Assembly: GCF_900103985.1 (NCBI RefSeq)
Contig: NZ_FNIE01000002.1
Coordinates: 434,001 to 498,000, forward strand
DNA from: Actinacidiphila guanduensis
GTDB lineage: Bacteria > Actinomycetota > Actinomycetes > Streptomycetales > Streptomycetaceae
Length of the DNA stretch: 64,000 nucleotides
Direction: 5' to 3'
Shown here: piece after piece, positions 1-8,357 of the stretch
Position numbering within the stretch: position 1 is the first letter of the stretch
Layout of the letters: each line of letters starts with the position of its first letter
Program-made: the position numbers and the translations under genes
The notes under the pieces: generated by a model
What the model was told of the DNA's origin: nothing
Seen by the model: only the letters and a program-made list of their open reading frames with translations
The model's database searches: none

Positions 1-86
1 TCCCCGTCCACCGCCGCCGCGCCCTCGGCACCGTCTACCGCCGCGCCCTCGGCCCCGTCCGTCCGAACCGTCGTCCCGTTGCTCAT
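1..86 (-). CDS. 5' end of a divergent gene (partial)
   Basis: Only the first 28 codons lie in the window, starting at an ATG on the minus strand at 84-86. A ribosome binding site (GAAGGAG) sits about 7 nt upstream of the ATG. The peptide begins MSNGTTVRTDGAEGAA and contains a repeated DGAEGAA segment, so the visible part is low-complexity and gives no family. It is divergent from the WYL regulator at 205; such regulators often control the neighbouring divergent gene, so it may be the regulator's target (inference). Confidence 0.55.
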   Translation of the reverse strand, partial: MSNGTTVRTDGAEGAAVDGAEGAAAVDG

Positions 87-204
87 GACCTGCTCCTTCG
101 CTCGTCCACGTACGGCGGGCTCCGCCTCGGCCTCCCGCCTTCACTTCCACGCTAGGAGCCATTGCGGTCACTTTCCGGCCTGAATCTGCGGAATAGTCGA
201 CGGT

Positions 205-1203
205 ATGGCGAACACCAGCACCCGGACCCTGCGGCTGCTGTCCCTGCTCCAGACCCACCGCTTCTGGCCGGGCACCGAACTGGCCGAACGGCTGGGCGTC
301 TCGGCCCGCACGCTGCGCCGGGACGTCGAGCGGCTGCGCGAGCTGGGCTACCCGGTGCGGGCGCAGCGCGGCGTGGACGGCGGCTACCAGCTGGCCGCGG
401 GCGCCGCGCTGCCGCCGCTGGTCATCGACGACGAGGAGGCCGTCGCGCTCGCCGTCGGGCTGCACCTGGCCGCCGAGGGCGCGGTGGAGGGCATCGCCGA
501 GGGCTCCGTGCGGGTGCTCGCCAAGGTGGCGCAGGTGATGCCGGTACGGCTGCGGCACCGGGTCGAGGCGCTGCGGGCGATGACGGTGCCGGCCGGCTGG
601 GAGGGCGCCGAGCGCGGCGGCATCGACCAGGGTGTCCTCGTCACCCTCGCGCTGACCTGCCGGGACGGCGAGCGGCTCGGCTTCTCGTACACCGCGGCGG
701 ACGGCAGCAGCAGCGCCCGCGAGGTCGAGCCGTACCGGCTGGTGCGCATCGACCACCGCTGGTACCTGGTCGCGTACGACCTGCTGCGGCACGACTGGCG
801 CACCTTCCGGGTGGACCGGCTCGCCGACCCGTGCGGGACGGGCGCACGCTTCCGGCCCCGCGAGCTGCCCGCCGCCGACGCGGCCGCCTTCGTCCGCGCC
901 GGCCTGAAGAACGCGCGGCGCCCCTATCGCGTCGAGGCCGTGGTGGACGCGCCGGCCGCCGCCGTACGCGAACGGATCGGCCGGTGGGCCACGATCCAGG
1001 AGCTGGACGACGGGCACTGCCGCCTGCTGATGCAGTCCGACTCGCTGAACTGGCCCTTGATGGCCCTGGGCGCGATGTCGGCCCCCTTCCACGTCATCGG
1101 CCCCCCTGAGCTGCGCGAACGCCTCGCCGAGTGGTCCACGCGATTCAGCCGCGCCGCGACGGAGGACCCACCACCGGAACCGGAGGAGCAGCCCACGCGA
1201 TAG
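205..1203 (+). CDS. HTH/WYL-domain transcriptional regulator
   Basis: Protein of 332 aa. The N-terminus is a winged HTH of the DeoR/HTH_11 type (residues about 8-60, including RTLRRDVERLRELGYPV). The middle and C-terminus form a WYL ligand-sensing domain, with the signature RWYLVAYD near residue 186 and a WCX-like C-terminal extension. Members are one-component cytoplasmic regulators (PafC/YafY-like) whose WYL domain is thought to sense nucleic acid or nucleotide ligands. The ATG at 205 has no clear Shine-Dalgarno sequence and an AATAGT hexamer at 192-197, so a leaderless transcript is possible. The divergent gene at 86 is a likely target. Confidence 0.88.
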   Translation: MANTSTRTLRLLSLLQTHRFWPGTELAERLGVSARTLRRDVERLRELGYPVRAQRGVDGGYQLAAGAALPPLVIDDEEAVALAVGLHLAAEGAVEGIAEGSVRVLAKVAQVMPVRLRHRVEALRAMTVPAGWEGAERGGIDQGVLVTLALTCRDGERLGFSYTAADGSSSAREVEPYRLVRIDHRWYLVAYDLLRHDWRTFRVDRLADPCGTGARFRPRELPAADAAAFVRAGLKNARRPYRVEAVVDAPAAAVRERIGRWATIQELDDGHCRLLMQSDSLNWPLMALGAMSAPFHVIGPPELRERLAEWSTRFSRAATEDPPPEPEEQPTR

Positions 1204-1221
1204 GGCGGGCGCCGATCGGGA

Positions 1222-1252
1222 AGGGCCCCGATCGCTTGGCGGTCGGGGCCCT
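1222..1252. terminator. Bidirectional hairpin between convergent genes
   Basis: Inverted repeat AGGGCCCCGATCG / CGGTCGGGGCCCT (1222-1234 and 1240-1252, one mismatch) with a 5-nt loop. It lies in the 68-nt gap between the WYL regulator stop and the convergent serine hydrolase stop. No U-tract follows, as is usual in high-GC actinomycetes. Confidence 0.6.
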
Positions 1253-1271
1253 CGGTGTGGTGCGGTGGGGT

Positions 1272-2543
1272 CTACTGACGGGTGAGCGGCGGTACGCCCG
1301 TCGTCTCCTCCCGGGCGACGTGGGCGGCCGCTGCCGAGGCGGTGCGGGCGGCCGGCTTCGGCGCCGGGGCGCCGCAGAACACCGAGTCCAGGGCGGCCCG
1401 TTCGGCGGCGAACACCGTGGGGTTGTTGGAGGCGTCCGCCGAGATCGTGACCTGCCGGGAGCCGTCGCGCGTGGTGTAGGAGTACGTCTGGTAGCCCTGC
1501 ACGATGCCGTCGTGGCCGTAGACCTGCGTGCCGCACGACAGGGTGTACTCGCGCATGCCGAGGCCGTACGAGGAGGTGCCCGCCGCGTTCTCCGGGTGCA
1601 TCGTCTCCATCTGCGCCAACTGCGCCTGCGGCAGCAGCCGTCCGCCGGTCAGCGCCCGCCAGTACGCGTTGAGGTCTGCGGTGTCGGAGATGGCCGCGCC
1701 GGCCGTCCCGATCCACGAGGCGGTCTGCTCGGTGGCGTCGAACAGCGGCTTGGTGCGGTCGTCCTGGGTCAGGTAGCCGACGGCGTGCGGGCCGCCGAGA
1801 CCCGTCCGGGGGACGACGTAGCGGGTGTCGTGCAAGCCCGCGGGCGTGAGGATGTTCTCGTCGAGGACCTGCGCGAAGGGCTTCGCGGTCACGTGCTCGA
1901 TGATCATGCCGAGCACCACGAAGTTCGTGTTCGAGTACTGGTACTGGGTGCCGGGGGTGAACTGCAGGCCGTGCGTGAGGGCGTCGGCGATCTGGTCGGC
2001 CGGCTGGAAGACGGAGTCGCGGAACTGCTGGAAGCCGGTGACGGTGTCGCCGACGAGGATGCCGGGCAGGTCGTTGGTGTAGTCGTACAACCCGCTGGTG
2101 TGGCTGAGCAGTTCGCGGACGGTGATCGGCGAGTCGGCCGGCAGGACGCCGGTGGGCAGGTAGTCGACGGCCGGCCCGTCGAGGTCGACCTTGTGCTTGG
2201 CGACGAGTTGCAGGGTGAGCACGGCGTCGAAGTTCTTGGTGATGCTGCCGATGCGGAACTCGCCCCGGGGATCGACGGGTTGCTGCGTGGCGAGGTCGCC
2301 GGTCCCGGTGCTGACGGTGCCGCCCGCGCCGCCGCGGTCGCTCACGAGGGCGAAGGCGCCGGGCGATCCGGCCGTCACCACCCCTTGGAGCGCCTGCCGC
2401 AGCCCCTGGTAGTCGGGCGCGGGCAGTGCGGCGGCGGGCGCGGCACCGGCCGGGCCGGCGGCGAACAGGGTCGAGACGAGGGCCGCGGCGGCGGCCGCCA
2501 CGAGCAGGGACCGGCGCCTGGCACCGGTGGGACGAGAGGACAC
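1272..2543 (-). CDS. Secreted serine hydrolase, beta-lactamase/D-Ala-D-Ala carboxypeptidase family
   Basis: A 423-aa class C beta-lactamase-like protein. The catalytic SxxK motif is SITK near residue 99, the YxN motif is YSN in QYQYSNTNF, and HDG in VYGHDGIVQGY corresponds to the third motif. An N-terminal arginine cluster followed by an Ala/Leu-rich stretch ending AGPAGAAPAAA is a signal peptide, so the enzyme is predicted to be exported. The GTG at 2541-2543 is chosen because GGAG lies 4 nt upstream and the signal peptide starts directly; an ATG at 2609 would add 22 residues unlike a signal peptide. Likely roles are peptidoglycan stem-peptide or esterase chemistry; the sequence does not show which. 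Confidence 0.87.
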   Translation of the reverse strand: MSSRPTGARRRSLLVAAAAAALVSTLFAAGPAGAAPAAALPAPDYQGLRQALQGVVTAGSPGAFALVSDRGGAGGTVSTGTGDLATQQPVDPRGEFRIGSITKNFDAVLTLQLVAKHKVDLDGPAVDYLPTGVLPADSPITVRELLSHTSGLYDYTNDLPGILVGDTVTGFQQFRDSVFQPADQIADALTHGLQFTPGTQYQYSNTNFVVLGMIIEHVTAKPFAQVLDENILTPAGLHDTRYVVPRTGLGGPHAVGYLTQDDRTKPLFDATEQTASWIGTAGAAISDTADLNAYWRALTGGRLLPQAQLAQMETMHPENAAGTSSYGLGMREYTLSCGTQVYGHDGIVQGYQTYSYTTRDGSRQVTISADASNNPTVFAAERAALDSVFCGAPAPKPAARTASAAAAHVAREETTGVPPLTRQ

Positions 2544-2733
2544 GGCACTCCAGGTGAGCTGCGGGGACGAGTGGTACGGAGGTGACCACGGGTGAACCAT
2601 GGGTACCAACTCAGACCGCCTGGGCCCGGTGATGCGTTGCAGGCGCGTCGCATCAGCCGTGTAACAGCCGTGGCCCGTACGGCAGTTGGCGGTGCGCCGT
2701 GGCCCCGCTCCCCTCGTTCGGCCCCTCGGCCCG

Positions 2734-3339
2734 TCAGCCCCCGTCCGCGGTGGACAGCGCCTTGGCGACCATGGTGGTGGCGAAGTCCGGGTCGCCGGTG
2801 ATGCGGTTGATGTGCTCCGCGAGGAGGAAGGCGGTGACCTCCAGCGGGTTCATCTCCTTCTCGGTCCACTCCCCGTACTGCTTGCGCCACAGGTTGGGGC
2901 TCAGCCCGAGCGCCGCGGAGACGACCAGGCCGGCCATGGTGGGGATCGCCTCGGGGCGCACACTGCGGGGCATCATGTTCATGGTGGCCACGAGGTTGGG
3001 CACGACGTACTCGATGACGTCCTTGTCGTGCTCCTCGTGGGCCTTCTGCAGCCACGTGGTGAAGACGTAGACGAGCGTGCAGGCGCCCTCCAGCACGTCG
3101 CCCGCCTCCTGCGGGCTGAGCGACGCCATGAACTGGTCGATCAGCGCCTGCTGTTCGGGGTCGGTCCCGGTGCTGCCGTCACGGACGCTCTTGATGCGGG
3201 AGTCGATCATCATGAGTGCCGCGCCGACATCGCCGACAGGGGCGTGTTCGGGGGCGAAAGGCGATGACAAGGGTTCCTCCTCGGACGGCACGACGGGCGG
3301 GTCGGCGTCCTCGTAGCGTAGACGGCCGCCGAGGAGCAC
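2734..3339 (-). CDS. Conserved hypothetical protein
   Basis: A 201-aa soluble protein that I do not recognise. No signal peptide or membrane span is evident. It is acidic at the N-terminus (DADPPVVPSEEEP), then mostly helical, with a core around residues 80-200 (GACTLVYVFTTWLQKAHEEH and NPLEVTAFLLAEHINRI). The start is GTG at 3337-3339 with GGGAG about 7 nt upstream; the ATG pair at ALMMIDS would give a shorter product. Codon usage fits the surrounding chromosome. It is transcribed in the same direction as both neighbours but is separated from each by 90-190 nt, so it may be monocistronic. Confidence 0.7.
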   Translation of the reverse strand: MLLGGRLRYEDADPPVVPSEEEPLSSPFAPEHAPVGDVGAALMMIDSRIKSVRDGSTGTDPEQQALIDQFMASLSPQEAGDVLEGACTLVYVFTTWLQKAHEEHDKDVIEYVVPNLVATMNMMPRSVRPEAIPTMAGLVVSAALGLSPNLWRKQYGEWTEKEMNPLEVTAFLLAEHINRITGDPDFATTMVAKALSTADGG

Positions 3340-3430
3340 GGGGGGCTCCCGTGCCTCAACGTGACGGACTGGATACGCTGTTGCCGGCCCGATGCGGGCG
3401 GCCGTCCACCCCCCTGCCGCGCCCGTCCGG

Positions 3431-5020
3431 TCAGCTGCCCTCGGCGCCCGGGCGCAGCGTCAGCACGGTGATCTCGCTCGGCGCGAAGACCCGGAACGGC
3501 GGGCCCCAGAAGCCGGTGCCGCGGCTGGTGTAGAGCAGGGTCCGCTCACCGTGCCGGCTCAGGCCCTGCACGACGGGCTGGTCGACCCGCACCAGGAAGT
3601 GGAACGGCCAGATCTGACCGCCGTGGGTGTGCCCGGAAACCTGCAGGTCAACGCCCGCCGCCGCGGCCTGCGCCACGTACTTCGGCTGGTGCGCGACGAG
3701 CAGCACCGGCCGGTCCGGGTCCGCCCCCGCCAGCGCGCCCCGCAGGTTCGCGCGGTGCCCGGCCAGCCCGGAGGACTCCGCGGTCACGTCGTCCACGCCC
3801 GCCACGACGAGCGCGTCGCCGCCGCGCTCCACCACGACGTGGCGGTTGTGCAGCGGCTCCCAGCCCAGTTCCGCCATCCGGTCCAGCCAGCCCTGGGCCT
3901 CGCTGAAGTACTCGTGATTGCCCGTGACGTAGACCTTCGCCAGCCGCGACTGAATACGGCCCAGCGGCGCCGACTGCTCCCGGCGCTGTGCCGCGGTGCC
4001 GTCCGCGATGTCGCCGGCGTGGACGACGATGTCCGCGTCGAGCGCGTTCACGGCCTCCGTGACCCGCGCCGACCACCCGGCCCGGTCGATCGGCCCGTAG
4101 TGGGTGTCGGTGAGGACGACGACCCGGGTCCCGTCGAGCCCGGCGCCGAGCCGCGGCAGGCGGACGTCCAGCCGCCGTATCCGGGGCACGCGCATGGCCT
4201 CGTAGTGCCCCCAGGCCAGCAGGACGGCCGAGACCGAGGCGACGGCGACGGCGATCACCTCGGCCCGGTCGCCGCCCTCGACCCCGAGCGCCATCAGGAC
4301 GAGGTGCACCACGCTGCCGAGCACCGACCAGGTGAAGAGCACCCAGACCGCGCCGAGCGTGCTGTCCGCGATCCGGGCCGCGCGGTCGCTGCGCCGCCGC
4401 CCGTGGCCCGCAGCCATCAGGAACGGGAAGGAGCCGAGCGCGGCCGCGAAGACCACGGTGCCGGCGACGAAGACGGGCAGCGGCCAGCCGGCGCCGAACA
4501 GCGTCCACCAGGGCAGCACGAACAGCATCGCGAGCACGAGGAAGAACACGGTCCCGCCGAGCCGCCGCCGCAACGACCCGCGCGGTGGCCCGCTTTCGGC
4601 GGAGCCGCCGGGCACGGCCTCGCTCCCGCCAGCGGGCACGGGTGTCGGTACGGCCTCGCTCGCGGACGCGGGTTCGCTCGCGGTACCGGTCCGGGCGCCG
4701 GCTGTCGCCCCGCTCCCGGGTGTCGCCACACCGGCTGCGGCCTCGGCGTCGGGTGCGGCCGCGGGTTCGCTCGCGCCACGAGCCCGGGCACCAGGCGCGG
4801 CCCCGCTCCCGGACGCGGCTGCCGCATCGGGTGCGGCCTCCGCTGCCGTCACGGCCTCGCTCCCGCCACGGCCTCCGGCACCGGCTTCCGCCTCGCCGGC
4901 GGGCCGGGCCACGGCCACCGCGCTCTCCTGGGAACCGCCCGGTTGGGACCCCGGCTCCGACCCGATGGACTCGTTCTCCGCCACTGCGCCCGCCCTCACA
5001 TCCGCTGCCCCGTCGATCAC
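3431..5020 (-). CDS. Membrane-anchored calcineurin-like metallophosphoesterase
   Basis: Up to 529 aa. The C-terminal half is a YkuE-type metallophosphoesterase with the full metal-binding set: LTDTHYG (about residue 302), HAGDIAD, GNHEY, VAHQP and SGHTHGGQ (about 463). The middle holds roughly four hydrophobic segments (residues about 155-290), placing the enzyme at the membrane. The first 150 residues are a repetitive Ala/Gly/Ser/Glu tail with recurring SEP/SEA and GSG units, much longer than typical for the family. The start is uncertain: the GTG at 5020 has GGGAG abutting it, and GTG codons further in are possible. The substrate is unknown; family members hydrolyse nucleotides or lipid-linked phosphates. 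Confidence 0.85.
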   Translation of the reverse strand: MIDGAADVRAGAVAENESIGSEPGSQPGGSQESAVAVARPAGEAEAGAGGRGGSEAVTAAEAAPDAAAASGSGAAPGARARGASEPAAAPDAEAAAGVATPGSGATAGARTGTASEPASASEAVPTPVPAGGSEAVPGGSAESGPPRGSLRRRLGGTVFFLVLAMLFVLPWWTLFGAGWPLPVFVAGTVVFAAALGSFPFLMAAGHGRRRSDRAARIADSTLGAVWVLFTWSVLGSVVHLVLMALGVEGGDRAEVIAVAVASVSAVLLAWGHYEAMRVPRIRRLDVRLPRLGAGLDGTRVVVLTDTHYGPIDRAGWSARVTEAVNALDADIVVHAGDIADGTAAQRREQSAPLGRIQSRLAKVYVTGNHEYFSEAQGWLDRMAELGWEPLHNRHVVVERGGDALVVAGVDDVTAESSGLAGHRANLRGALAGADPDRPVLLVAHQPKYVAQAAAAGVDLQVSGHTHGGQIWPFHFLVRVDQPVVQGLSRHGERTLLYTSRGTGFWGPPFRVFAPSEITVLTLRPGAEGS

Positions 5021-5208
5021 CTCCCATCATCCGGCACGCGGCCCCGCGGTGCGGAGCCCCGAAGGCGCCTTCCCCGCGCCGCAAACGCGCCAGGAGCCCG
5101 GTGCGGTGTGAGGTGTTCCAGGATGTGAAGGGGCCCTGAAGACTGCCGGGTTCAGGCAGTGCGCGGGCGCGGGCGCGGTGCCACCCTGACGCATGCGGCG
5201 CACGGAGC

Positions 5209-6066
5209 GTGGCCGTTCGGGGGATGCAGAGGCAGGCGAGCGCAGTGCGTGGCTTCGTGGGGGCGATCACGGGCTTTCCGACCGTGGTCTTCAGTTTCGC
5301 GCTGGCCGTCGTGGCGGCCTACTGGGTGCTGGTGCTCGTCGGGGGAGCGCACCTGCACGGCGCCCGCGGCGGCCACGGCGGGCACCTCGGCCACGGCGGC
5401 TCGCCTGCCGCGCACGGGCACGGCATGCACGGTACGGCGCACGCGGGCCACGGCGGCGGCCACGGCGGCCACGGTACGGCCCACCTCGGGAACGGCCCGG
5501 GCCGCCTCGGGAACAGCCGCAGCGGCGGCCACGGCTCCGCACGGCCCGGCCCCGCCGCCGCACCGTACGCCGGGCACCCCGGCCACCCCGGCCCGCACGT
5601 CCGCGCCGGCCTGGTGCGCGCCCTCGGCCTGGGCGGTGTACCGCTGACCGTCGCCGTCTCGCTCGTCGTCGCCTTCGCGTGGTTCACCGCGCTGGCCGGG
5701 CGCGCCTGGCTCGGGCACGGGGCCGGGTGGCTGCTGCCGGTGGCCCTGGCCGGCGGCTGGCTGGGGGCCCGCGTACTCGTCTGGCCGCTGCGGCGGCTGA
5801 TGCCCGAGCCGCCCCCGCCGCCCTCCCTCCGGGACTTCGTCGGCCTGGAGTGCGTGATCCGCACCGGGCGGGTCGGGACCGACTTCGGGCAGGCCGAGGT
5901 CCGCGCCGCCGACGGCTCCTCGGCGGTGGTGCAGGTCCGGCAGACACCGGACGACGCCGCCGCAGTCGGCAACGCCCTGCGGGCCGGGGCCTTCGCGCTC
6001 ATCTACGACTACGACGCCGAGGGCGAGTTCTTCCGGGTCATGCCCGCCCCGCCGCCGACCGGCTGA
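5209..6066 (+). CDS. OB-fold/YqiJ-like membrane protein upstream of flotillin
   Basis: A 285-aa membrane protein. It has one hydrophobic segment near residues 20-42, then a His/Gly-rich low-complexity loop (repeats of GHGG and HGHGMHG, about residues 45-130), two more hydrophobic segments (about 145-190) and a C-terminal soluble part (195-285) with the beta-strand pattern of an NfeD/YqiJ OB-fold. NfeD/YqiJ proteins are standard partners of flotillins, and the next gene is a flotillin 151 nt downstream. The His-rich loop could bind metal (inference). The start is uncertain: GTG at 5209 has a poorly spaced GGAG, and ATG at 5224 is an alternative. Confidence 0.78.
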   Translation: MAVRGMQRQASAVRGFVGAITGFPTVVFSFALAVVAAYWVLVLVGGAHLHGARGGHGGHLGHGGSPAAHGHGMHGTAHAGHGGGHGGHGTAHLGNGPGRLGNSRSGGHGSARPGPAAAPYAGHPGHPGPHVRAGLVRALGLGGVPLTVAVSLVVAFAWFTALAGRAWLGHGAGWLLPVALAGGWLGARVLVWPLRRLMPEPPPPPSLRDFVGLECVIRTGRVGTDFGQAEVRAADGSSAVVQVRQTPDDAAAVGNALRAGAFALIYDYDAEGEFFRVMPAPPPTG

Positions 6067-6217
6067 GGCCGGCACCGTCCGGGCCGAGGAGGGGAGCCCA
6101 TAGCGGCACCCGTCCGGGCGGCCGGCGCAGCGTCGCGCCGCCGCTTGGGCCCGCAGTTCGTCCGTACACGCCCAACACCCCAATCATTCGCGGCCGGTTC
6201 ATTCCAAGGGAACAGCC

Positions 6218-8305
6218 ATGTCCGTTGTCACCATCGGTGCGGGGGTCCTCCTCGCCGTCCTCCTGCTCATCGGCCTGGGCACGCTGCTGCTCTTCGGCCG
6301 GCTGTTCCGCAAGGTGGTGCAGGGCGAGGCCCTGATCATCTCCCGTCCCAAGGGCGCCACGGTGACCTTCACCGGCGCGCTCGTCCTGCCGATGCTGCAC
6401 CGCGCGGAGGTCATGGACATCTCGGTGAAGACCATCGAGATCGCCAGGACCGGACGCGAGGGCATGATCTGCAAGGACAACATCCGCGCCGACATCCAGA
6501 TCACCTTCTTCGTCCGGGTCAACAAGACCGTCGAGGACGTCATCAAGGTCGCCCAGGCCATCGGCACCGACCGGGCCAGCCACCAGGAGACGCTGCAGAC
6601 GCTGTTCAGCGCGAAGTTCGCCGAGGCGCTGCGGACCGTCGGCAAGCAGCTCGACTTCGCCGACCTCTACACCCACCGCGAGGAGTTCAGGGACCGGATC
6701 GTCGCCGCCATCGGCACCGACCTCAACGGCTACCACCTGGAGGACGCGGCGATCGACCACCTGGAGCAGACGCCGATGTCGCAGCTGGACCCGTCGAACA
6801 TCCTCGACGCCCAGGGCATCCGGAAGATCACCGAGCTGACCGCGCTGGAGCACATCCGCACCAACGACTTCCAGCGCAACGAGCAGATGGAGATCACCCG
6901 CCAGGACGTCGACGCCCGCGAGGCGGTGCTCGAACTGGAGCGGCGCCGCGAGGAGGCGGAGATCCGGCAGCGCAAGGGCGTCGAGACGCTGCGGGCGCAG
7001 GAGGAGGCGGCGACCGCCACCGTCCAGGAGGAGGAGCGGCTCAAGGCGCACAGCGCGCTGCTGCGGACCGAGGAACTGCTGGGCGTGCAGCGGGAGAACC
7101 AGCAGCGGGAGATCGCCGTCGCGGGGAAGAACCGGGAGCGGGTGCTCGCGGTGGAGAGCGAGCGGATCGAGAAGGACCGGCTGCTGGAGGTCGTCAACCG
7201 GGACCGCGAGGTGCAGCTCGCCAGGGCCGGGATGGAGAAGGAGGTGGAGATCGAGCGGCGCGGGGTGGCCGATGTGGTGCGCGAGCGGATCGCGGTGGAG
7301 CGCACGGTCGCCGAGCAGGAGGAGGAGATCAAGCGGGTCCGGGTGGTCCAGGAGGCCGAGCGCACCCGGCAGAGCGTGGTGATCGCGGCCGAGGCGGCGG
7401 CGCAGGAGCAGCTGGTCAAGGACATCAAGGCGGCCGAGGCCGCCGAGCAGTCCGCGCACCTGCGGGCCAGGGAGCAGCTGGTGCTGGCCGAGGCCGGGCA
7501 GAAGAGCGCGGAGCTGGCGGCCGCGGCCGATGTGCGGCGGGCCGAGGGTGAGCGGGCGCTGGCGGGCGCGGCGGGGTTGGCGCAGGCCGAGGTGGCCGAG
7601 CGGCAGGCGCTCGCGGACGCGGCCGGGGCACGGGCCCGGCTGGAGGCCGAGGCGGCGGGCCTGAAGGAGAAGGCGGTCGCGATCGAGAAGGTGGGGCTGG
7701 CCGAGGCGGCGGTCGCGGAGAGCAAGGCGAACGCGGAGGCCGCGGGCATCCGGGAGAAGCTGCTCGGTGAGGCGGCCGGGCTGGAGCGCAAGGCGGCGGC
7801 GATGGCCGCGCTGGACGAGGTCTCGCGCTCCCACGAGGAGTTCCGGCTGCGGCTGGCCGCCGACAAGGAGGTCAGGCTGGCCGCGCTGGAGGTGCAGAGC
7901 AAGGTGGCCGAGGCGCAGGCGGCGGTGCTGGCCGCCGGGCTGGAGAGCGCGGACATCGACATCGTGGGCGGCGACAGCGTGTTCCTGGAGCGGCTGGTGG
8001 GCGCGGTGTCCTTCGGCAAGTCCCTCGACGGGGCGGTGCAGGGCTCGGAGACGGTCAAGGCGCTGGGAGAGCAGTGGCTCAGCGGCGAGAAGAGCTTCGC
8101 CGACGACGCCACCGAGGTGCTGAAGTCCCTTGCCGCGGGCGGCCCGTGGAACCTGGCGCTGCTGCTGAAGCTGCTGGGCGGCGGCGCGGCCGACGGGGCC
8201 GTGCCGCTGGACCCGGCCCGGCTGGTGGGCGGCGTGAACGGCGCCGCCGGCACCGGCAGTACGGGGAACGCGGGCGGCAACGGCACCGGGGGCGCGGCGA
8301 AGTAG
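6218..8305 (+). CDS. Flotillin family protein (SPFH/band 7)
   Basis: A 695-aa protein with an N-terminal membrane anchor (residues about 5-25), an SPFH domain (about 26-190, e.g. VVQGEALIISRPKG and DNIRADIQITFFVRV), a long charged coiled coil (about 225-560) and a Gly-rich tail, in the order seen in FloT/YqiK. Flotillins scaffold membrane microdomains and influence fluidity and protein complexes. The ATG at 6218 is preceded by AAGGGAAC. The gene lies between the OB-fold partner and a giant ATPase whose start is 52 nt after this stop, which suggests one operon. The coiled coil carries many AEAAG heptad-like repeats typical of flotillins. Confidence 0.92.
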   Translation: MSVVTIGAGVLLAVLLLIGLGTLLLFGRLFRKVVQGEALIISRPKGATVTFTGALVLPMLHRAEVMDISVKTIEIARTGREGMICKDNIRADIQITFFVRVNKTVEDVIKVAQAIGTDRASHQETLQTLFSAKFAEALRTVGKQLDFADLYTHREEFRDRIVAAIGTDLNGYHLEDAAIDHLEQTPMSQLDPSNILDAQGIRKITELTALEHIRTNDFQRNEQMEITRQDVDAREAVLELERRREEAEIRQRKGVETLRAQEEAATATVQEEERLKAHSALLRTEELLGVQRENQQREIAVAGKNRERVLAVESERIEKDRLLEVVNRDREVQLARAGMEKEVEIERRGVADVVRERIAVERTVAEQEEEIKRVRVVQEAERTRQSVVIAAEAAAQEQLVKDIKAAEAAEQSAHLRAREQLVLAEAGQKSAELAAAADVRRAEGERALAGAAGLAQAEVAERQALADAAGARARLEAEAAGLKEKAVAIEKVGLAEAAVAESKANAEAAGIREKLLGEAAGLERKAAAMAALDEVSRSHEEFRLRLAADKEVRLAALEVQSKVAEAQAAVLAAGLESADIDIVGGDSVFLERLVGAVSFGKSLDGAVQGSETVKALGEQWLSGEKSFADDATEVLKSLAAGGPWNLALLLKLLGGGAADGAVPLDPARLVGGVNGAAGTGSTGNAGGNGTGGAAK

Positions 8306-8357
8306 CGCGCGAAGGACGTCAAGGACCGTTGCGACAAAGGGACATGGGGAAGCAGTG

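Noticed and set aside
2544..2609. Longer start for the secreted serine hydrolase
   Set aside because: It would place about 22 non-hydrophobic residues before the signal peptide; the GTG at 2543 has its own ribosome binding site.
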